From the NCBI RefSeq assembly GCF_000003815.2, contig NC_049989.1:11885704-11949703 (forward strand): a DNA stretch of 64,000 bases, in the 5' to 3' direction. This DNA comes from Branchiostoma floridae (Eukaryota > Chordata > Leptocardii > Amphioxiformes > Branchiostomatidae). The first letter of the stretch is position 1; each line of letters begins with the position of its first letter. The notes beneath the pieces were generated by a model. The model was not told where the DNA came from, did no database searches, and saw only the letters and a program-made list of their open reading frames with translations. The translations under genes and the position numbers were made by a program. This document shows, piece after piece, positions 27,201 to 35,481 of the stretch.

Positions 27201-28604
27201 TTTATGTAACTACTGCATTTAGCCCATATGGGCAAGAACATGCAAATAAAGGTCATTGTCATTGCCATTGTCATTTTAGACAAAATTCCTTACCGGCGAT
27301 TGACAGCGTGTTGAGTCTCCATGTGTTGTTGAAACTCCTGTATGACAGAGAAGGACGGCCGGACTGTGACCATACCACGGGCGTGAGATCCGTACCCCTG
27401 CACCACGGTCTGGTCCGGACCCACGCCTTCAGACACAATCCATGTCAGTACCTGGAGAAATGACATATAGATAAAACTTAATAAGTTAACCAAACTTAAG
27501 ATAACAGGTTAAAATATATTTTTGGTTGCTTTGGGCCAGATGAGGACAATGTGGCACTGCACTCAAGATAGTAACCTATTTCAACAGTTCCACATACAAA
27601 GTAAAGACAGAAGGGAAATGTAGTCTTTGACTTCCCTGACTGAAGTCAGGTATCAATTTTTACACCTTGGTGGAGTGAGTAAGGTCGTGTGAACAAGTTT
27701 CGTGGATAACTACAAATTCAGATACTAACTACATGGATAGTAGAAAAACAAAGCAGCACCTTAGCACGGTCTCCCTCCGCCACGGCCACCTCCATGATCC
27801 GCTGGAAGTTGAAGTCGTGTAGGAAGGCCACCACGCCGACCGCCCCGTCCTCGGCCTTGGTGAGGAGCTGGTTGAGGATCGGGCCGAAGTACGCCGCCCC
27901 GCGGGCCGTGTTGGACACTTCTACGGACACCGCCACACAGATGCTGGCATCCTGTTTGAGTGCAAAGAAAAGTCGATACCAACTGCCGTTGTGCATGGTG
28001 CAAAGTTTTTGCTCCATGAGGGTTAGTGCACACTCATAGAATTAGAGTTATTGTTGGGGTAATAGTTACGTTGGAGGATTAGGGTTATGGGTGACATGTA
28101 GGGATTTCGGTTATAGTTACGTTAGGCTTAGGGTTAGGGCTACGGTTACTTTATGGTTAGGATTTTGGTTTAGTTAAGATTAGGGTTATGGTCGCCTAGG
28201 GTTAGGGTTAGGTTCACGTTTATTGTTAGGATTATGATTACTTAAGGTTAGGGTTATTTTCCACAGTGCGATCTGTTCTCCCAAAATCTGTTCAGACTGC
28301 TCAGCTAAAAGCTATCAAGCTCGAAGTAATGACGCAATTTACTGCCTTCTGGTATACTTGAAACCCCCAAGCAGTGTCGGGCGCCGCGGGACACACATTT
28401 GTCATGGGCAAACATTTGGCTTGAAAAACTATGAAAACGACTTAAGTGAAGGAAGGCGTGAAGCAACGCAGGACTGTAGTTTCAGCACCAAGGAGATGCA
28501 TATGGACCTTTTACGTTTTTCCGCAATCGACAATATTTTGAGCATTTCATTGTATACCGCTGGTCTGAATCAACGCCTTTTTTACCATATCATACCAGGA
28601 TTCT

Positions 28605-28651
<47 letters not shown>

Positions 28652-31640
28652 TACACACACACACGCGCGCACGCACATTGCCCAGCACATAGAGACTGAT
28701 TTTTTTTTAAATGGTACCTTTGCCGCACGAGTGAACTCTGCGATGCCCATCCGCCCATAGCTGTCCGCTGACGCCACCGTTGACACATACGTCCAGCCGA
28801 GAACTACCAACAGTTCCACCATAGCCTGGAATGGTCATCAATGACATATTCATAGTTTATTTACTATAGTACTAATACTAGTTCACGGACAGTACTATGC
28901 ACTTTCGGGCGTGATTCCTTTGTCGCCCCGTGTGACACTCATTGGATCCAGGGTCATTTTCGGGCCACGGCCGCACCCCGGGTTGAATTTAAGTCGTACT
29001 TAAAATCAAACCGGGACCGGTAACATATAGGCGCCGTGACCTACCCGTGGCGTACACCTAAAATCCACCGGGGCAAGTAGCTTGGCCGTCCGGCCGGGAC
29101 TACATGCCTTACGGCCACCTTGCTATTGGGACCGAAGCCTCAGTAGGGGTTGTTAATGTTAGAGAAAAAAAAAACTAACTATATAACTTTTAAACCACAA
29201 GATTACCTGTGCTTGGCTCTTGTCCGAGGATGCTGTCCTCATGAAGTAAGGGAATTTCTCCTTATCGTCCAGTTCTATACTGGTGGCAGTCGGACTGATA
29301 ACGGGAACCTGTACGGGGGTGAGGACCTCGGACGCCGAGACGGCTGACTGGCTCAGGCTCGGGCCCACCATACCTGCAGTTTACAAGTTAAGGAATATCA
29401 CAAAGACTGAACATTCCAGATGATATATACGTATATATACTTATTACCAGTGGACTAGCCCGCTTCTGTAGTTATTGCATAGACAAAAAATGATATTATT
29501 ACTACAACACTACAATCACAGAAAACTAGAATCGGATTACAGAAACACAAAATACTGTATGACTTAAGATATTATGTTAATTCCGCTGTCAATTAAAAAC
29601 AGACACTGCATGACAGCAAGAGCAAATTCAGTAGATATACAGTCGCCGAATGGTATTTTGTAGAACATACACACATATATTTATATATCATGCATATACG
29701 CATCTATATACGCATTTTACTCTCCAAGCAGAGGTTGGTGGAGAACATGGTGATCTTTTTCTTATATGCCGTCTTTTTGTTTCAGCGAACACGATTTTTT
29801 CTAATCAACCTCTGCTTGAAGAGTGTCGCATATAATTATATACTAGTACGTAATACATAAATCTTATATAGTCAGGTTGCAGGTTTTGTATCTTGTAGCC
29901 AAAAATGATTATGAAATTTGATGTAACGTACCGACAAACACCCTGTCTCTTGCCGGACACGTGGTTGCGTCGTAGCCGAAGTTGATGTTTTCGGGCTCGG
30001 CAAAGCCCACGAGTTCCAGGGTTGATTTGGCCGCCTCGTCTTCTCTTCCACACGTGTCGTAGATCTGGACGTCTGGAGATAAGGTACACAAGTCATCCGT
30101 TTACCCTTTGTTTAACAGACAGTTCTCAGTGCAAGACCAAGAAACCACTTTCAGGCACCAAACTAACATCCAGTCACAAACATCAGCGAGGACATGCTGT
30201 ACTATGCTTATTCGAGCCCATAACACCGAGGAAGCCACACGGCGAAACATGTTTGTTGTGTGATGGTTCGAATAAAGTTCCTGAACGGGGAACATGCGGC
30301 TCCAGCGTATTTTCTGAAGATGTGGCGTAAGTGTGAACGGTTGGCTTGAGGTTGTCCTTCCCCACATACTATCCAGTCACAAACATCAGGATTGAGAAAA
30401 TCAGACGACATCGACATCCCGAGATCAAAGACTAACCCTATAGGAGAAGCATGGGAAAGTCCCAAACCGCATTCAGACCCTCTATTTGATCCACTCACAC
30501 CGGGAAGGACCCCTTCTCTTCTTGTTAAGTTTGGCGGGTTCCTTAACGTGCTCCAGGTGTGGTTTTTCTTAAACACGGGCCTTTCATGATCAATTTAAAG
30601 TCATATCCAAGAGACGTCCCTAACCGCAGGTAGGTACGTAACGTTACTCAGTTTCACCTGAGTTTTTTTTGCATTTTGCGACTTGCAGTCGCAATATGCC
30701 TTCTGGCCAGTGTAGTCGCCGTTGTGATGTTGTGATGTTGTGATGTTGAGATGAACGGACCTGTTCAATCCATGCCAAACATTTGTATACCTGTTAAAAC
30801 AGGCATTTTTCAACATGTTCGCACTAGCGCAGTGGTAAAGTTTACGCATTCTAAACCAATGCACCCGGTTCGAATCCGGGGAGGTAGATTTTTTTCAATT
30901 TTTTTTTCTTTTTTACATCCATTAAAATACTAATTTTTACATCCATTTGGCCACACCAATTTATTTCTTTGGTTAACGGATTCGCCGCTTCGTTTTTTCG
31001 CCGAATAGAAATAAAAATTAAAAAAAAAAACTTAAAAATGCCCCGCAACAGAGCTCACTCAAAAACAGGCAATGTGTAGTGAAATTTGCTGCAGTTCACG
31101 CAAATTTTAACAGGTGGCGTCTAGATCTGCTGCAGTTCAAGCACATATGTGAATCTCTCCATGCGCCAATATCAGGTTTAGTTACTCTGTTCTATTTATA
31201 TGACATTCTAATAACTAGAAAAAAACGTTCACACACGCAAACATTGGCAAAATGCCAGCTTTTTTGAAAGCACCTGTTTTTCTCTATTCCAATTGCTATT
31301 CATGCTTGTTTGTCTAATATGGCCTTTGTAAAGTCAAGACATACAAGTAATTTGTACTTGAACAATAGAACTTTGCCTCACCAAAAGTTACCCCCGCGAC
31401 CAGATTTTGATTGGACTGCGACAGTTTATCTACGGCGAACAGCATGGCCTCCACGGTCTCGCCGCCTTTCAGGGAGATGTCCCCGCACTTCTCGTCTCCC
31501 GTCCCCGGGTCGTGCACGCGGAACAGCCCGCCGAGTCTGGCGGTGGTCCCCGCTGACTCTGCGAATACGGCCGTGCAGTCCTGGGCCGCCGCACTCGCAA
31601 GAACCATCAACAGCACGGCTAGAGACACTCTGTATCTCAT
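5935..31640 (-). CDS. Multi-Venus-flytrap class C GPCR (mGluR-like, five tandem ligand-binding domains)
   Basis: Predicted plasma-membrane receptor of about 2,905 residues. Coding exons 5' to 3': 31640-31382, 30072-29932, 29373-29207, 28825-28718, 27951-27760, 27451-27294, 26635-26540, 25535-25355, 24635-24483, 23912-23583, 22863-22681, 22264-21911, 21456-21307, 20802-20632, 20143-20034, 19649-19502, 17821-17639, 17002-16793, 15935-13374, 12746-12536, 12269-10978, 9047-7844, 7049-6972, 6011-5935. Every junction has GT/AG and the phases agree throughout. Order: signal peptide, five ANF_receptor-type domains (about 35-485, 536-967, 1029-1458, 1515-1952, 2018-2453), each followed by a linker with a C-x3/4-C-x2-C motif, seven helices (2514-2761), cytoplasmic tail. 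NPWF, diagnostic of mGluR-type domains, occurs once per domain. The natural ligand cannot be read from sequence. Candidate poly(A) signals lie at 5471-5476 and near 4980-5010. Alternatives: two adjacent genes, or 3' read-through to a stop at 7704. Confidence 0.9.
6051..6185. repeat. 34-bp tandem repeat with four TCTCGCGAGA palindromes
   Basis: Four units spaced exactly 34 bp apart carry the 10-bp palindrome TCTCGCGAGA at 6056-6065, 6090-6099, 6124-6133 and 6158-6167. The motif is the vertebrate CGCG promoter element bound by BANP. The array lies in the last GPCR intron, just upstream of exon 24. Whether it is regulatory here is unknown; it may simply be a minisatellite. Confidence 0.85.
7704..9047 (-). 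other. GPCR seven-helix exon (linker 5, TM1-TM7, proximal tail)
   Basis: The exon starts at a strong acceptor with IGTWSDG, then CTGECTEC, then seven hydrophobic segments. Class C hallmarks are RFGLGFVYALTHGAIL(V)KT in TM3, WEARYIIAMTW before TM6 and LFVPKLQAF at the end of TM7. ECL1 and ECL2 cysteines (VVCGVRR, IYCGYSR) can form the conserved disulphide. The nine-cysteine NCD3G domain of mGluRs is absent. A strong phase-1 donor (C|gtaaga) at 7844/7843 fits two downstream exons. If it is not used, the frame stays open for about 46 more residues to a stop at 7704-7706, giving a second possible tail. Confidence 0.93.
10014..10941. mobile_element. Non-autonomous mariner/Tc1-type element with long terminal inverted repeats
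   Basis: The ends are inverted copies of about 38 bp: TACGAGGGTGAGTCAGAAAG at the left and its complement at the right, with TA at both extremities as expected for a TA target site. A further inner stretch (TTGAAATTTGGCACAAA and its complement) is also inverted. The 928-bp body has no transposase that can be recognised. It lies in the GPCR intron, ending 36 bp from the exon 21 edge. Confidence 0.75.
10978..12746 (-). other. GPCR module 5: linker 4 plus fifth Venus-flytrap domain (exons 20-21)
   Basis: Exon 20 (12746-12536) is the linker VGSYTSA with CNGTCFEC plus an extra Cys in PNRC. It joins exon 21 (12269-10978) in phase 1, forming the Gly of AG-LFPIHDSGHD. The 266-bp intron between them is mostly a MITE fragment. 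The domain keeps the fold landmarks LDTC, SYFKWKYVSVLY, TVYGTV and RNPWFKEFW but has lost most amino-acid contacts: the Thr position reads ASPE, VPSD reads VPAL, and the SDGW position reads TSKVAG. As the membrane-proximal module it may transmit conformational change rather than bind a canonical amino acid (inference). Confidence 0.88.
12307..12521. mobile_element. MITE fragment filling the exon 20/21 intron
   Basis: One end is the terminal repeat also seen at 26 kb and 35 kb (complement of TAAGCTAAGGGCACAACC). The other terminus is missing and a 17-18 base poly-C run lies inside. The 266-bp intron is otherwise almost empty, so the repeat makes up most of it. Confidence 0.7.
13374..14855 (-). 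other. GPCR module 4: linker 3 plus fourth Venus-flytrap domain, intronless (part of exon 19)
   Basis: This module is wholly inside exon 19 (15935-13374, 2,562 bases, 854 codons). It begins with VGTYSGD, then the linker cysteines CIENCNLC, then VFPIHEAGDG. Landmarks are AYGATG, RTVPSD, NTYGRT, VTGTKWG and RNPWFNEFW, and it closes with YGFVE at a phase-0 donor (13373/13372). Pocket Thr, Asp and Tyr remain, but the GSDGW-type Asp is Thr. Modules 1 and 2 carry many introns over the same fold, so an intron-free copy points to intron loss or duplication through a processed intermediate (inference). Confidence 0.88.
16350..16795 (-). repeat. TTTG/CAAA microsatellite with copies of the exon 18 donor edge
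   Basis: Tracts of (TTTG)n alternate with copies of a segment holding the last bases of exon 18 and its splice donor (plus-strand core GATTGACATACCTGCGAGGC). The genuine copy is at about 16781-16805; others start near 16500 and 16588, with a partial copy near 16676. One copy changes the donor from GTATGT to GTTTGT. Confidence 0.75.
17075..17272 (-). mobile_element. tRNA-derived SINE copy, minus orientation
   Basis: Read on the minus strand, a tRNA-like head (A-box-like TGGCGTAACAGG, B-box-like GAGTTCGATACTC) is followed by the GTGTCCTTGGGAAAGTCACT block also found in the SINE at 33 kb. The two copies therefore belong to one family or to families sharing a central domain. Confidence 0.6.
17276..17512 (+). 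mobile_element. LINE ORF2 3'-terminal fragment
   Basis: The plus-strand frame ending at 17512 reads like the far C-terminus of a jockey/CR1-type reverse transcriptase ORF: YFPRTIMEWNLL, then a short spacer and SLDSFK before the stop. It is a short relic in the intron between GPCR exons 17 and 18. Assignment rests on this end motif only. Confidence 0.5.
17915..19082 (+). mobile_element. 5'-truncated R2-type non-LTR retrotransposon in a GPCR intron
   Basis: The insertion is flanked by a perfect 23-bp direct repeat (17892-17914 and 19083-19105), read as a target-site duplication. It is antisense to the host gene, between exons 16 and 17. It contains an uninterrupted frame for the C-terminus of an R2-clade polyprotein plus about 140 bp of 3' UTR without a poly(A) tail, as is usual for R2-like elements. 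It lacks the reverse-transcriptase part, as expected from premature termination of target-primed reverse transcription. The intact frame and perfect TSD suggest a recent insertion. Exact family (R2, R4, Hero, NeSL and so on) is not resolved. Confidence 0.85.
17917..18939 (+). pseudogene. C-terminal fragment of an R2-like polyprotein: zinc knuckle plus restriction-like endonuclease
   Basis: A 340-residue open frame begins directly at the truncation point with no genuine start codon; numbering here is from the GTG at 17944. It shows a CCHC knuckle of the form C-x2-C-x7-H-x4-C (Cys110, Cys113, His121, Cys126), then RHD at 138-140, then a PD-(D/E)xK-like core with RPD at 220-222 and the ELTVPWE block near 237. 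In R2 elements this endonuclease nicks the target to prime reverse transcription. Without the RT domain it is a dead fragment, so it is called a pseudogene although the frame is open. Confidence 0.8.
20927..20975. repeat. (CA)n microsatellite in a GPCR intron
   Basis: An uninterrupted run of about 24 CA units lies in the intron between exons 13 and 14. It generates spurious open frames on both strands. Confidence 0.95.
21153..21240. repeat. Compound (CA)n/(CG)n microsatellite
   Basis: CA repeats flank a (CG)n core at about 21184-21206, an alternating purine-pyrimidine tract able to adopt Z-DNA. It sits about 70 bp from the exon 13 donor at 21306. Confidence 0.93.
21610..21798. mobile_element. 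Diverged copy of the CACATTTCCAAACCGG inverted-repeat element
   Basis: It begins GTCACATTTCTAAACCGGGA and ends with CCGGGCCCATGTTTGGAAAT, with the same length and layout as the copy at 35.3 kb. It is in the intron between GPCR exons 12 and 13. Confidence 0.7.
22939..23155. repeat. Tandem duplication of about 115 bp
   Basis: Two similar copies (about 22939-23049 and 23054-23155) start GTTATAACCACCGAGTGAGC and end with AAAGCGATTCCTATG. The second has a small deletion. It is in the intron between GPCR exons 10 and 11. Confidence 0.8.
26153..26491. mobile_element. MITE copy, family with AGGGCACAACCCG termini
   Basis: Terminal inverted repeats (AAAGCTTAGGGCACAACCCG and its complement near 26473-26491) bound a 340-bp non-coding body that matches the copies at 12.3 and 35.5 kb. 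It lies in the GPCR intron between exons 7 and 8. Confidence 0.75.
28018..28262 (+). repeat. Degenerate telomere-like GGGTTA array
   Basis: AGGGTTA, TAGGGTT and single-base variants recur at irregular spacing across about 240 bp. They include two or three adjacent intact hexamers near 28125-28140 and 28198-28212. This is an interstitial repeat within the intron between exons 4 and 5, not a chromosome end. Confidence 0.75.
28602..28676. repeat. (CA)n microsatellite with CG-rich end
   Basis: CA repeats interrupted by an AAATA step lead into ACACGCGCGCACGCACA. It ends about 40 bp from GPCR exon 4. Confidence 0.93.
30818..30888 (+). repeat. tRNA-like sequence (tRNA pseudogene or SINE head)
   Basis: It has A-box-like TAGCGCAGTGGT, an anticodon-arm-like hairpin (GCATT-CTAAACC-AATGC) and a perfect T arm (CCCGG-TTCGAAT-CCGGG). 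The D stem and acceptor stem do not pair and the loop base after the anticodon is unusual, so it is not called as a functional tRNA. Confidence 0.5.
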
Positions 31641-32110
31641 CTGAAAAAAAATATAACAAAAATTCTCATTATTTCAATAATTTCTTCTATGATATAACAC
31701 ATCCTCACTCAAAAACCGTAAACAGCCCGGCTAAAGACAATCTGTATCTCGTCTGAAGAAAAATATAAGAAAAATTCTCATTATTTCAATCTTTCATTCT
31801 TGTATTAACACATCCCTACCCCAAGAACCGTCAACAGCACGGCTAGAGACAAACTGTATATATATAATCTGAGGAAAAATATAACAAAAAAGTCTCATTA
31901 TTTCAATCAGTCATTCTATAATAAAATTTCTACCGTAAACTACCAAAAACACATCCCTACTACAAGAAACGTCAACAACACGGCTTGCGACACTTTGTAT
32001 ATCATCTGATGAAAAATATACCATAATTTTTCGTTATTCAATATTTATTCCTCTAATATCATTTATATCGTAAACTACCAAGAACCGTCAACAATACTAG
32101 TTGCAATGAG
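31600..32110 (-). repeat. Decayed minisatellite copying the GPCR start exon edge
   Basis: Four to five diverged units of roughly 110-150 bp lie upstream of the start exon. Each copies the signal-peptide start and the preceding acceptor tract: the true copy at 31604-31660, then near 31712-31775, 31818-31880, 31966-32020, and a partial one at 32079. The unit near 31966-32020 keeps cag|ATG with an open frame resembling the signal peptide (MIYKVSQAVLLTFLV), while two others lost the ATG or shifted frame. Confidence 0.75.
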
Positions 32111-32334
32111 TTTTACAAACCTATAAGAAACTGGTTATGCGAAATGACCAAGTACCAAAACGAAAAAAAAAAAAAACTTTCATGCAAATGTATCTACATA
32201 TGGTTTTGGTGATTCAGACACTTTGGAGTTCGCTTAGTGGTCATGATGAGCAATTTTCTCTCCTTTTGTTCGTGGACTGGAGAGGGTGCGTCTGCAAAAC
32301 AGCGTGATTCACCTTAGGACCGCTGACAAAAGAA

Positions 32335-32472
32335 GAGACACTCTATTATTCATGACTATCATTAGAGAGTCAGAAAGGGAGGTTCCACACAGTTACAACT
32401 CATTCATGAACGAAATTTTTAGAGAGTCAAAAGGGGAGGTTCCACACAATTACATGTCTTTCGTGAACGAAA
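32335..32472 (+). repeat. Two-copy tandem repeat of about 66 bp
   Basis: The segment ATTAGAGAGTCAGAAAGGGA through CATGAACGAAAT occurs twice with several differences. No function is apparent. Confidence 0.65.
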
Positions 32473-32994
32473 TAGTTTCGCTAATTTAGAGAATGATATG
32501 GCAGTGAGGTCAGAGAGATTTTGTTTTCTAAAAACACATTATTCCATAAGCTACTGGAAAAGCAATATAACAACGAAATGATATTATTGATGTCATACCC
32601 TTTGGTACATTTATGAAATAGCTTTAATGGCAATAATTTACGTCCTTTTGTATATCCGACCACCAAGTGAATGACAAATTCAGACCCCGTTTAATTATTG
32701 ATTGTTATTATGAATATATATCAAATTGTCTTCTAAGGGAAAGGTAGAAATCTTGTTTAATGTGAACGGTCACTTAGCAGTAAACTTTAGCGAAAAGTGC
32801 CGTAGGAGATAATTCTAACTGTGTAAATCTTGTGATACAATACAGAAGGCAAACGTTCTGGTCTAGGCTTCAGGTATCTCAAAATGTATTTTGCCTGTGT
32901 ATCTGTATAGCCGATAGAACTAACCTTCAGCGTAACACATCAGATTCTGTATCTGTATCTGTACAACCGGCATAACTGAACGACCTGACACAAG

Positions 32995-33455
32995 TAAGGG
33001 GCCGCGTAGCACAGTGGTAGTGTATTCGGCCCGTGACCGAGAGGTCGCCGGTTCGAATCCGCCTGCCGTGTTGCCGGTCGTGTGCCCTTGGGAAAGGCAC
33101 TTTACACGACTTTCCTCACTTTACTCAAGTGAAAATGAGTCGTCCCTCGGATAGGACGTTAAATGGAGGTCCCGTGTTTGGGGAGAGCCACACCCCGGGC
33201 ACGTAAAAGAACCCGCCACATGTGCGATGGTGCGATGTGAGCGGATCAAACCATTCCGGCCAAAATGGGGTAGGGAATTTCCCGAGCAGCCTCGTAACCC
33301 CTGCTTCGCCTATTGAGTCAGTGAAGTCCAGCTTGCTTAAGCTTGATGTTTCTGACTTAGGGAGAAGAGATGCTGCTACAGTTATAGCTATGGGCCGCTC
33401 TTCATCAACATGATGGTAACATCAGGCCCTACGAACCTGATTTAGAAAAAAAAAA
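32995..33455 (+). mobile_element. tRNA-derived SINE, near full length, poly(A) tail
   Basis: A tRNA-like head (A-box-like GTAGCACAGTGGT; B box GGTTCGAATCC at about 33051) is followed by the central block TGTGCCCTTGGGAAAGGCAC, a long unique body and a terminal A-run at about 33445-33455. Clear target-site duplications were not found. Lancelet genomes are known to carry tRNA-derived SINEs; the exact family is not assigned. Confidence 0.75.
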
Positions 33456-33773
33456 GTAGCATTTGCACATCTAGCTGTAAGCGTTGTTCAAGGTTTTAGG
33501 ATGCTCATACAGTACTTTATGGAAACGAGTTCCACTGTATCGATAGTTAAGCTATGGGAAAAAAAAGGACGAATCCTGGGTTCATAAAAATATGAGGCTA
33601 CACTAAACGTGACATTCCCCCCGAATCTTGTCAATTCATAAATTTAAAAACAATCGTGAAAACAGTACCTCCAGGGATACTCTCTATTTCCTTCGCTATT
33701 ACCAAGGAGGTTATGTGGAGACTATGTGTATATCTTGAATTGTTCGCGATGGGCTTTTTCGCGAAATCATGAC

Positions 33774-34153
33774 ACCAAGGATATACGTTCTACTGTGCTA
33801 CAGAATTGTTTCTAATACCGTCAACATTGAACAAAGCGAAAACCTCCCTACCCCTTTCATGCCGCAAAAATAAGTCCCCGCGAAACTAAAATCATACACG
33901 ATATATCAAACGTTAGCATCTAACAGAATGATACTGTACCTTATTATTTTCTAACAGAAAAAAACCAAGGATATACGTTCTACTGTGCTACAGAATTGTT
34001 TCTAATACCGCCAACATTGAACAAAGCGAAAACCTCCCTACCCCTTTCATGCCGCAAAAATAAGTCCCCGCGAAACTAAAATCATACACGATATATCAAA
34101 CGTTAGCATCTAACAGAATGATACTGTACCTTATTATTTTCTAACAGAAAAAA
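33774..34153. repeat. Near-perfect 190-bp tandem duplication
   Basis: Two copies (33774-33963 and 33964-34153) begin CCAAGGATATACGTTCTACT; the only difference seen is TACCGTC against TACCGCC. Such identity in non-coding DNA implies a recent event or an assembly/haplotype artefact. Confidence 0.88.
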
Positions 34154-35287
34154 ACACGCCTTTTTGTGGTAAGAGACGCAAAAAAAGTCGGCCAGGTGTG
34201 TATTTGAAAGCCGGATCTTGGATACAAAAACAGACGAACAAAGATGTCATTTGTTGTGCACAATGGACTGCGACACCTTTGAATTATTAATATCAATATG
34301 ACAGTATAGGAATCCTCATGTGACATTTCGCAGACCTCTCCTATTCCGTACCATAATTCTAGGTCAACTATGCCAACAGTATGGTATCATTATTTTTCAA
34401 AAACATATTTTATACATAGGAATAAACAACTGTAACAAAACATCACCTTGAAGCCGATGAGTTTTCTTGATTTTGTAGACTTAGATAAGGCCTTCGACTC
34501 GTCTTGGAGGTCCACTGACACAAATTTGAACCGACGTTTGCGTAATGACCAACTGTCACCTTAGCCTTCGTCAAGAAAGGAAATAGGCAAAACCTGGAAA
34601 TAAAATGTAAATGATGGTAATTTTTCTACATATAAAAAGAAAGCTTTTCTGTATATCGGTGATTGAAAGCGACATAGTGATAATGACGATGATACTTCCC
34701 CGGGGACAGTTTATACCAAGTGCTTAGCGTAGCAACCACATAGATACGTCACCATTTTCGCAGCAATTCTCCAATAAGATAAATTTGAAGAGAAAACATT
34801 CTGTATCAATTTCACAAAATCGTTTCATACGAAGTCTATTTTTCTAAGACATCTTTACGCACAAATTGTTGACTGTTCTTACCTTCGACGGCACGCATAC
34901 AACGTCTGGCGTATATGTAGGTTACGGTCGTTGCACAATGCTAGCAGCACCTTAAGACATCACGTAACGTCTCATAAACATCTGATAACGAACAATAACT
35001 TACGAAATATTTTTGAAGCATCTTTAGACTGGCATGTTTAAGAGAGAGAGAGAGAGTACTTGGCAGGTAAATATTGTATTCTGTGTCTTACTGTGACGAC
35101 CTGCGTATTGCGCAGCCCCCCAGGGAGTTGGAAATTGTCAGGGTGGGGTCGCTCACGCCCTGACGCCGACTCATAGAGGTCACGTAAGGCGGATTGTTGT
35201 CATGGCGACGCTAGGTACGTGGGAGCGAGACACCAGTGACAATATTGTGTCATACATTTTACTCATTACAGTCTTGCCTTGGCTTAG

Positions 35288-35474
35288 GTCACATTTCCAA
35301 ACCGGGGCCCGGCCGGGCAGCTTTCGGACGCGAAAAGAATGACATAAAATACATTAAGATACACAAAATGTCGAAAGAAGATTCATGGGTATGATTTGTG
35401 TATTTTTCTAGGTATACATTTTGATTTCTCGTTTCTTAAAACATCCCGGCCGGGCCCCGGTTTGGAAATGTGAC
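35288..35474. mobile_element. Short inverted-repeat element (CACATTTCCAAACCGG ends)
   Basis: The left end GTCACATTTCCAAACCGGGG is mirrored by the right end reading CCCCGGTTTGGAAATGTGAC. The core of about 187 bp is non-coding. A diverged copy lies at 21610-21798, and a related GC-rich patch at about 28957-29105. Confidence 0.75.
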
Positions 35475-35481
35475 CCAAGCT

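Larger units (their letters stand above)
24483..31640 (-). other. GPCR module 1: signal peptide plus first Venus-flytrap domain (exons 1-9)
   Basis: The start exon opens with MRYRVSLAVLLMVLASAAAQ, a clear signal peptide. A polypyrimidine tract and AG sit directly before the ATG (cag|ATG at 31641/31640), so a 5' UTR intron is likely and the transcription start lies further upstream, not located. Nine exons encode about 485 residues. Visible landmarks are GLFRVHD, DTCGRED, the pocket stretch TATSIEL followed by ASSD, DSYGRMG, and GINPWFPEYY. By alignment from memory with mGluR1, the Thr and Asp of the pocket and the hinge Tyr are present, while the SDGW-type Asp is Glu (VSEG). This is the most finely split module, with eight internal introns. 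It ends with a phase-0 intron before IGTYRGE. Confidence 0.85.

Noticed and set aside
28018-28262. Chromosome-end telomere
   Set aside because: Repeats are degenerate, short and flanked on both sides by exons of one gene.
30818-33070. Functional tRNA genes at 30.8 and 33.0 kb
   Set aside because: A and B boxes are present, but acceptor and D stems do not pair; one is fused to a SINE body and poly(A).
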